NCBI GenBank assembly: GCA_027050975.1
Contig: JALUAR010000202.1
Span: 1 to 10,940, forward strand
Direction: 5' to 3'
DNA from: Thermodesulfovibrio sp.
GTDB lineage: Bacteria > Nitrospirota > Thermodesulfovibrionia > Thermodesulfovibrionales > JdFR-85
Length of the DNA stretch: 10,940 nt
Below are positions 6,356-10,940 of this stretch, piece after piece. The position numbers were made by a program, and so were the translations under genes. The notes beneath the pieces are model-generated. The model had not been told where the DNA came from. It worked only from the letters and a program-made list of their open reading frames with translations, and searched no databases. Numbering within the stretch: the stretch's first letter is position 1; each line of letters starts with the position of its first letter.

Positions 6356-7411
6356 CTATTTGCCGTAACTATGGATACCTTTTGCCTTAGATGCTGCCCA
6401 GGCCATGTCTCTGTTTTTGTGACAGCTCAAACAGGCAAAATCAAGGGTCACAAAGTTTTTTGCGAAGGTTTTCTTTTTACCGTTGATAGTCTCCGTATAA
6501 AACATATTCGCTTTAGGATCGATATTGATTCTGAAAATGTGGGTCCTTATATCTCCTTCAAATTTTCCCTTTTTCACAGCAGACTTGGTTGCCCTCGGCA
6601 TATGACAGTCGATGCATCTGACACCTACCTGCTGCATTATGCTGCCATTGAAGGCGGCTGTCTGGGCTCTGTGACAGAACGAACAATCCTTCTTGATACT
6701 GAAGGGAGCCTTTTTATGGGGATTATGACAACTCACACAATTTAGCGGTTTGTGAGGACTTGCCAGTAGTTCATTATACTGTTCGTGATGCCTGATAAAT
6801 CCGCCTTTTGCAGGGATCTTGTCCTTAGCCCCCCTTATGTGACACCTTCCGCAGAGTGCCGACGATGTATCAACCTTTATTTTGGATTTGTCACCACTGC
6901 TGACATGATCACCACCCGGTCCATGACACGCCTCACACTGGACTCCGGGAAAAGCCCAGGTGCCTTTGATACCCTCCAGATTGTCCTGATGCCCTTCATT
7001 CTTGTAACCTGTTGTGTGACACTTGCCACAGGTATAGGGCTTTTTCTCACCTTTGTGATAATACGACCATGTACCGGTCTCAAGATTGTACTGAGTTTTC
7101 AGATCAGATCCATCCTTTGCAGCAGTAATTATGTAGCCCTTCCTGTCCATATACCTTGCCTTCTTGTAGGCACCGCCAATCACATAGGAAATATCGCTCC
7201 AGGAATAGCCCTTCGGAAGCGGAAGGGGACGCTTCATGGCATCCTCAGCTCTGGACAGCTTATAGGGATGGCCGGAGACCCTGAAATCATTATATTCAGC
7301 GGGATGGCACCTGAAGCAGGCATCTGAACCAACATACTCAGCCCCTGATGCAATAACAGCATAGACAATTACAACCACTACAATCCAGACCAATATAAAC
7401 CCTCTTTTCAT
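6356..7411 (-). CDS. Exported eight-heme c-type cytochrome
   Basis: A 351-residue protein starting with a signal peptide (MKR, then a Val/Ile-rich core, cleavage probably after ASGA at 21-24) and then eight CxxCH heme-binding motifs at C32, C128, C159, C187, C225, C243, C266 and C327. The arrangement YVGSDACFRCHPAEYNDF, the SYVIGGAYKKARYMDRKGY stretch and TCGKCHTTGY resembles cytochrome c554/c'-type multiheme proteins. It should sit in the periplasm or outside the cell and carry electrons. It lacks a catalytic lysine-type CxxCK motif, so a NrfA-type reductase is unlikely. AAAGGAGGTG precedes the ATG. It is a single gene with a hairpin at its end, upstream of rpsB in the same direction. Its substrate or partner is unknown. 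Confidence 0.9.
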   Translation of the reverse strand: MKRGFILVWIVVVVIVYAVIASGAEYVGSDACFRCHPAEYNDFRVSGHPYKLSRAEDAMKRPLPLPKGYSWSDISYVIGGAYKKARYMDRKGYIITAAKDGSDLKTQYNLETGTWSYYHKGEKKPYTCGKCHTTGYKNEGHQDNLEGIKGTWAFPGVQCEACHGPGGDHVSSGDKSKIKVDTSSALCGRCHIRGAKDKIPAKGGFIRHHEQYNELLASPHKPLNCVSCHNPHKKAPFSIKKDCSFCHRAQTAAFNGSIMQQVGVRCIDCHMPRATKSAVKKGKFEGDIRTHIFRINIDPKANMFYTETINGKKKTFAKNFVTLDFACLSCHKNRDMAWAASKAKGIHSYGK

Positions 7412-7865
7412 CTTACACCTCCTTTGGATTATTTAAACAATTAACACCCTCTCCCCTTTAGCCCCAGCAAGCACCTCACCCACCCTACCTTAGTTTTAGG
7501 ATTATGTTGTGATAGAGTCCGGCCCTTTTCATAGCTTTTAACTTAAAAACAACGTGTTAGCCCTTACCATGCTTCGTCAGAAAGGATTTTCGCACAGGTC
7601 AGATACAAAGAGAGAGCCCCCGATAGAAGAATACCAACATGCATCTTCAGATCAAGCTGAATGGATCTCCCCACCTTTCCCTCCAGATATATTAAAAGCA
7701 AAATCAATGCCTGTAAACGATACTATATCTTGTGGGCATCATGTAGCATTGACATCAATATATGGAGCACCTACCCTTTCTGTATCAACCAGATGAGTGA
7801 TTTAACGCAAACCTGGTGGATAACACTTAATTGTTTACAAACGCAACTTTTGCTTAAGTCAAGAA

Positions 7866-7884
7866 CCACCACCAAAGGTGGTGG
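7866..7884. repeat. Perfect CCACCACC/GGTGGTGG hairpin
   Basis: CCACCACC (7866-7873), AAA, GGTGGTGG (7877-7884): eight GC-rich pairs with a three-base loop. Tight subterminal hairpins like this are known near the ends of IS200/IS605 elements and also in terminators. No U-run follows on either strand. No transposase is readable nearby, so its identity is open. Confidence 0.55.
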
Positions 7885-8029
7885 CTCCTGCCTTTAAAAA
7901 TTGGAAATTTTAAGGCCCCCAATGCTAAGGAATATAAAATTACTAACTATGTAGCTTGCTTTCATCTCTTCTAAATGGGTGCTGCACAAAGTGCGGCAAA
8001 TTTGATTAAATTTTCTTATTCCTTACATT

Positions 8030-8045
8030 CAAACCGTAAGGTTTG
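8030..8045 (-). terminator. Small hairpin downstream of tRNA-Ser
   Basis: On the minus strand CAAACC-TTAC-GGTTTG forms a 6-bp stem 21 bases past the tRNA CCA end. There is no clear U-run. It may be a weak terminator or 3'-processing signal. Confidence 0.3.
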
Positions 8046-8066
8046 CAAGCGATCATTGTAATCATC

Positions 8067-8156
8067 TGGCGGAGGGGGTGGGATTCGAACCCACGGTGGA
8101 GTTGCCCCCACAGCGGTTTTCAAGACCGCCGCCTTAAACCACTCGGCCACCCCTCC
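8067..8156 (-). tRNA. tRNA-Ser (anticodon UGA)
   Basis: A 90-base serine tRNA read on the minus strand, decoding UCA (and other UCN by wobble). The acceptor GGAGGGG pairs with CCCCTCC, followed by discriminator G and a genome-encoded CCA. The anticodon arm is GCGGT-CTTGAAA-ACCGC, giving TGA, and a long variable arm (TGTGGGGGCAACTCCAC) marks it as class II serine. The T-loop GTTCGAATC is intact. It follows the heptosyltransferase gene in the same direction, 107 bases after that stop. The protein frame seen across it is a false ORF. Confidence 0.97.
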
Positions 8157-8239
8157 AGAATAAACAGAAAAGTCCCCTGACGGAACTTCCGGATGATTTT
8201 TAGTGGTTAGCTTCATTCTGAGGCAATAACTTATCTATA

Positions 8240-8267
8240 ATAATATTTTTGCATCAGGTAAAATCAA
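8240..8267 (-). promoter_or_regulatory. Possible tRNA-Ser promoter
   Basis: On the minus strand TTGATT (8267-8262) is followed after 16 bases by TATTAT (8245-8240), about 84 bases before the tRNA 5' end. The -35 overlaps the stop codon of the preceding gene. It is a moderate match in an AT-rich stretch. Confidence 0.35.
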
Positions 8268-9835
8268 CTACATATATACTGGACAACCTCTTTAAGATTA
8301 TCGAAAGTTCGCACGTTTTTATAATTACCCTCATAGCGGTCTGTTTTTCCCGTTCTGACCAATATACCCTCAGCACCTATGGCCTGGGCCAGTGCCATAT
8401 CACTGGATTTATCTCCAACCACTATAGAGTTGTTGAAGTCTATCATCCATTCGGCCCTGGCCTTCAGAGCCATACCAGGCGATGGTTTTCTGCAGGCACA
8501 GTAGTCATCAGGGTGGTGATGGCAGTAGTAGAATGCATCAAAACCATACTCTTTAACAAAGATATCATTTATCTTTTCTGTAAAGTTACGGTCAACAATT
8601 CCGCGGGCTATTCCTGACTGGTTGGTAACCCCAATCAGCAGATATCCCCTCTCTTTTAATCGTCTGATATATTCCACATCTTTGAAGATGTGAAGGTCTT
8701 CCATCCTGTTTAAATAATCCGCATCATGACATAATGTACCATCCCTATCAAAGAAGACCGCTTTCCTCCCTGGCAACACATCCCTTACAGCCTCCATTAC
8801 CTCATCTGTGCTTATCTCCTTTAAACATCTCACATCTCCTTGCGGACACTCTCTCCTGAAGCAGGGAGAGCAGTTAAGACTCTTTTTAATGACTCTGTCC
8901 TGAGCGTAAAACTCTATATCGGTTTTATAACCATATTTTTCAGGATGTATGAATGACAAAGGACCTGTGAGGTCAGGGTCTGTTGAGCCGAAAATTGCCA
9001 CCAGTGGCGTTCCTGTAGCATATGCGATATGCATTGGCCCCGAATCATTTGTGACCATCACATCAACCTGGGATATAAGCGTTATCAACTCTCTCAGTGT
9101 GGTCTGACCGGCAAGGTTCATAACATAACCCGAGTTAACAGCATCCTTATCAATCCCTTGCAAAATCTCACCAGCCACATCCTGCTCGGATGGTGCCCCC
9201 ACAATAATAATAGAGCTTCCCAGTTCCTGAAGGACTCTGTTTGCAAGCTGAGAAAACCTCTCTGAAGGCCATCTCTTTGCCGACCCATACGTCGCGCCGG
9301 GATTTAACAGAACAATGGGCCGTCTCATATGACTGATTCGATCTCTGGCATATTCCCTCTCTTCCGGGGTAATATATATCCATGGATGGCGATATATAGG
9401 GACCAGGCCGACTTCTTTCAGAAGATTAAGGTAATACAGGACATGATGTAGTTGCCTTGTCTCGGCAGTAAACGGAACCGCCCTGGAAAGCAGGAATCCT
9501 CTTCCGTCTCGGTTGTATCCGATTCTCTCAGGGATACCGGCAAGATAGGCAAGTATTGCCGCATCAAAGGCATTCTGAAACAATAAAGCCAGATCATATC
9601 CCTTTTTACGAAGATATTTTGAGGCAGTAATCTTGCCCTTTACTCCTGAGAACTCCTTCCTGTACTCCACAAGGGCATCAATGTTAGGGTCTGATTCAAA
9701 AACCCCTTCAACCCACTTCTTTACCATTAGTTCAATCGAACACCCTTTATATGCCTTTCTAACTGCACGCAAGGCAGGCAGGGTCATTACAGCATCACCT
9801 ATCCAATTAACACCCCTTACAAGAATCTTCTTCAT
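8264..9835 (-). CDS. waaF-gmhB: Fused heptosyltransferase (GT9) and heptose bisphosphatase (GmhB)
   Basis: A 523-residue two-domain protein. Residues 1-353 are a GT9 ADP-heptose:LPS heptosyltransferase like WaaF: VRGVNWIGDAVMTLPALRA at the N-terminus, LLNPGATYGSAKRWP (176-190), VTNDSGPMHIAYATGTP (261-277) and the Cys-containing end CSPCFRRECPQGD. Residues 358-523 are a HAD phosphatase of the GmhB type: DRDGT (363-367, nucleophile D363), TNQSG (404-408), zinc-loop C438/C446/C448 with nearby His, RKP, and VVGDKSSDM (472-480). GmhB dephosphorylates heptose 1,7-bisphosphate on the way to ADP-heptose, the donor WaaF uses, so one protein holds two steps of LPS core assembly. The reading frame is continuous through the junction. 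The ATG at 9835 has only a weak AGG upstream. Confidence 0.92.
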   Translation of the reverse strand: MKKILVRGVNWIGDAVMTLPALRAVRKAYKGCSIELMVKKWVEGVFESDPNIDALVEYRKEFSGVKGKITASKYLRKKGYDLALLFQNAFDAAILAYLAGIPERIGYNRDGRGFLLSRAVPFTAETRQLHHVLYYLNLLKEVGLVPIYRHPWIYITPEEREYARDRISHMRRPIVLLNPGATYGSAKRWPSERFSQLANRVLQELGSSIIIVGAPSEQDVAGEILQGIDKDAVNSGYVMNLAGQTTLRELITLISQVDVMVTNDSGPMHIAYATGTPLVAIFGSTDPDLTGPLSFIHPEKYGYKTDIEFYAQDRVIKKSLNCSPCFRRECPQGDVRCLKEISTDEVMEAVRDVLPGRKAVFFDRDGTLCHDADYLNRMEDLHIFKDVEYIRRLKERGYLLIGVTNQSGIARGIVDRNFTEKINDIFVKEYGFDAFYYCHHHPDDYCACRKPSPGMALKARAEWMIDFNNSIVVGDKSSDMALAQAIGAEGILVRTGKTDRYEGNYKNVRTFDNLKEVVQYICS

Positions 9836-9844
9836 AACCTATCT

Positions 9845-9850
9845 ATTATA
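9845..9850 (-). promoter_or_regulatory. TATAAT just before the waaF-gmhB start
   Basis: A perfect TATAAT on the minus strand ends 9 bases before the ATG, so transcription would begin about 3-4 bases from the start codon. The -35 side at 17 bases (TGTCTA) is poor. If used, the mRNA would be nearly leaderless. Confidence 0.35.
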
Positions 9851-9869
9851 CTCGAAACTCTATCCAGTA

Positions 9870-10021
9870 GACATAAGGTGTTTGTTTTATGATTCCAGAA
9901 TGAAATAAATTGACAAAAAAAGATTCTCAAACTGACACAAATTGTCAATTAAATTTCCAACAAATGTCCATAGCACATAAAACTCCTTTCTTTTTAGTAC
10001 TTATTTATGCAATCATAGACA
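9870..10021. promoter_or_regulatory. Cluster of TGTC/GACA sites upstream of pilin
   Basis: Six TGTC or GACA words lie at 9870, 9912, 9934, 9943, 9965 and 10018, including a 9-bp inverted repeat, AATTGACAA/TTGTCAATT (9908-9916 and 9942-9950), and TGACA-N5-TGTCA (9933-9947). They sit about 140-290 bases upstream of the sigma-54 promoter. The Pseudomonas pilin activator PilR binds TGTC-type repeats, so these may be enhancer sites; that is an inference. Confidence 0.4.
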
Positions 10022-10103
10022 ATGCTTTTGGAGCAGGTATTTATCATAAGCCCTACAATATCTTTTAGTTTCAAGAAGTTAAGGGAGGGACTTCACTTTT
10101 AAG

Positions 10104-10115
10104 AACAAATTTGTT
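10104..10115. repeat. AACAAATTTGTT palindrome
   Basis: A perfect 12-base palindrome about 48 bases upstream of the -24 element. It could be a regulator site or chance in AT-rich DNA. Confidence 0.3.
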
Positions 10116-10162
10116 TGCCTCCAAAGTTAATAAAAAACGCACTCTTACGGTCATATAATTTC

Positions 10163-10179
10163 TGGCACGAAAAATGCTT
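10163..10179 (+). promoter_or_regulatory. Sigma-54 (RpoN) promoter of the pilin gene
   Basis: TGGCACG (10163-10169) is a perfect -24 element; TGCTT (10175-10179) is the -12. The invariant GG (10164-10165) and GC (10176-10177) are exactly 10 bases apart, as sigma-54 requires. Transcription would start near 10189, giving a leader of about 180 bases before the pilin ATG. Sigma-54 with an NtrC-type activator (PilR) drives major pilin genes in many bacteria. Confidence 0.85.
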
Positions 10180-10369
10180 TATTTTAGAGCAAAAGCAATT
10201 CCAAAGGGGGTGAGAGATTAAGTTTTGAGTTTTTGGATATACTAATTCTTATGTAATGTCCAGAAAGTATCAGTTAAGGATGAGAACAGATATCTGACAG
10301 GTGCAGAGGAATCTATTGAAGAGAAAGTTTAATGTCAATGAGACAAAACAATCGATGAAGGAGGAAAGT

Positions 10370-10591
10370 ATGCTGAAGAAACTATCGGAGAAGAAAAACC
10401 AGAAGGGTTTCACACTGATTGAGCTTCTGGTCGTTGTGGCCATCATCGCAATCCTTGCAGCAATTGCGATACCTCAGTTTGCGGCTTACAGGACAAAGGC
10501 TTATAATAGTGCGGCTGAAAGCGATCTGAGAAATTTTAAGACAACCATGGAAGCCTACTACGCTGACAATCAGGAATATCCACAATATTAA
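10370..10591 (+). CDS. pilA: Short type IV pilin (PilA-N type)
   Basis: A 73-residue type IVa prepilin. After a basic leader (MLKKLSEKKNQKG) the prepilin-peptidase site G13/F14 is followed by TLIELL with the essential E5 (E18 of the precursor) and a hydrophobic helix to P35. The mature 60 residues are far shorter than ordinary pilins (about 140-160) and match the Geobacter PilA size and pattern, including a PQFAAYRTKAYNSAA stretch and SDLRN. The globular beta-sheet domain is absent. ATG 10370 has AAGGAGG 5 bases upstream; an in-frame extension to GTG 10301 exists without a ribosome site. A sigma-54 promoter lies upstream and a secreted companion gene starts 17 bases after the stop. Confidence 0.93.
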   Translation: MLKKLSEKKNQKGFTLIELLVVVAIIAILAAIAIPQFAAYRTKAYNSAAESDLRNFKTTMEAYYADNQEYPQY

Positions 10592-10607
10592 TTTAAGGAG
10601 GTCTAAG

Positions 10608-10940
10608 ATGAGAAAGTTTAGTATATTAACAGTTGTTTGTATATTTACTGTCTTGGTATTTACTGCGGTGGCATTTGGTGCAGAGTCAATCACTGGTGCA
10701 ACATCTATAGGCACAACTCCTTTTTCTCCATCTAAAAATGTTTGTATTAAAGTTTCTAGCACTCTCACTCAGTTTGGTGCTGCTTCAGGTCACTTAAACG
10801 GAAATGCAATGTATGGAACATGTGGTGGTAGTGGATTAAGTGCTAACTGTGATTCGGCGAAAATCTATAAAAAAGATAACACTGGGACAGCCAATACTTC
10901 TTGTGATCGTGTTAACGTTACTGTACAATCAGATGGGAGT
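10608..10940 (+). CDS. Secreted pilin-companion protein (partial)
   Basis: Its first 111 residues are visible; the gene runs past the window end. MRKFSILTVVCIFTV and following residues form a Sec signal peptide, with cleavage probable after AFGA (22-25). There is no prepilin motif and no lipobox. The mature part is rich in Ser, Thr, Gly and Asn, starts with ESITGATSIG, and carries four cysteines (C46, C72, C81, C99) that could make two disulfides. AAGGAGGT lies 5 bases before the ATG, 17 bases after the pilin stop, so the two are co-expressed. By position and composition it resembles the separate C-terminal pilin partner (PilA-C/Spc) that follows the short pilin in Geobacter. I could not align it, so the family is an inference. 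Confidence 0.75.
   Translation, partial: MRKFSILTVVCIFTVLVFTAVAFGAESITGATSIGTTPFSPSKNVCIKVSSTLTQFGAASGHLNGNAMYGTCGGSGLSANCDSAKIYKKDNTGTANTSCDRVNVTVQSDGS

Larger units (their letters stand above)
7412..8066. other. 655-base stretch without a convincing gene
   Basis: Only short overlapping plus-strand frames occur here (about 7554-7796 and 7661-7897). They lack ribosome binding sites and recognisable motifs, so I do not call them genes. The stretch holds the cytochrome's ribosome binding site, a tight hairpin at 7866-7884, an imperfect AT-rich hairpin at 7891-7915, and a small hairpin beyond the tRNA 3' end. The hairpins and failed frames could mark a decayed IS200/IS605-type element, but this is weak. 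Confidence 0.5.

Noticed and set aside
7455..7485. GG-N10-GC pattern upstream of the cytochrome gene (minus strand)
   Set aside because: The -12 side is good but the -24 side does not match TGGCAC, so I do not call a sigma-54 promoter.
7554..7897. Two overlapping plus-strand frames of about 80 codons
   Set aside because: They have no ribosome binding site and no recognisable motif, and they overlap each other in different frames; kept only as possible relic sequence.
8016..8216. A 66-residue minus-strand frame with WFKAAVLKTA-like sequence
   Set aside because: It runs across tRNA-Ser; this peptide is the familiar false translation of a serine tRNA.
10190..10369. GEMM (cyclic dinucleotide) riboswitch in the pilin leader
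   Set aside because: The long leader and the Geobacter parallel made it worth looking for, but the conserved GEMM core sequence is not present.
10382..10768. A 128-codon minus-strand frame opposite the pilin and its companion
   Set aside because: It is antisense to two well-supported genes and has no features of its own.

Overview
The window is a piece of a bacterial chromosome of roughly 40-45% G+C with strong AGGAGG ribosome binding sites. A Tus/Dsr sulfur relay, an eight-heme c-type cytochrome, a Geobacter-like short type IV pilin behind a sigma-54 promoter, and a heptosyltransferase/heptose phosphatase for LPS core point to a Gram-negative anaerobe. Nitrospirota (Thermodesulfovibrio-like) or Desulfobacterota fit best. 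This placement is an inference from gene content, not a phylogeny.

Layout. Positions 24-209 (+) encode a 2[4Fe-4S] ferredoxin that meets, at a shared bidirectional terminator, a minus-strand sulfur-relay operon read in the order tusB, tusD, tusC, tusA (1664 to 279). That operon starts at a good promoter whose -10/spacer is covered by an 8-bp dyad. truA (2015-2782, +) then converges on a compact minus-strand translation operon, rpsB-tsf-pyrH-frr-small ORF-DksA-like (6086 to 2807), with stop/start overlaps at three of its junctions. rpsB has a structured leader. Upstream of it lies an exported eight-heme cytochrome c (7411 to 6356, minus) ending in a strong hairpin. About 650 bases without a convincing gene follow, then tRNA-Ser(UGA) (minus), then a fused heptosyltransferase-heptose bisphosphate phosphatase (9835 to 8264, minus). 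On the plus strand a 534-base regulatory gap with a GG-N10-GC sigma-54 promoter leads to a 73-residue type IV pilin. Seventeen bases after its stop is a secreted, cysteine-containing protein cut off by the window end.

How the parts relate. The Tus proteins probably pass persulfide sulfur from TusA through a TusBCD complex; the usual acceptor TusE/DsrC is not in view. The translation operon couples ribosome assembly, elongation, UMP phosphorylation, ribosome recycling and a transcription regulator. The cytochrome and the aromatic-rich short pilin with its companion resemble extracellular-electron-transfer parts known from Geobacter, but nothing here proves that function. The pilin/companion pair and its regulatory region are the most interesting part of the window.
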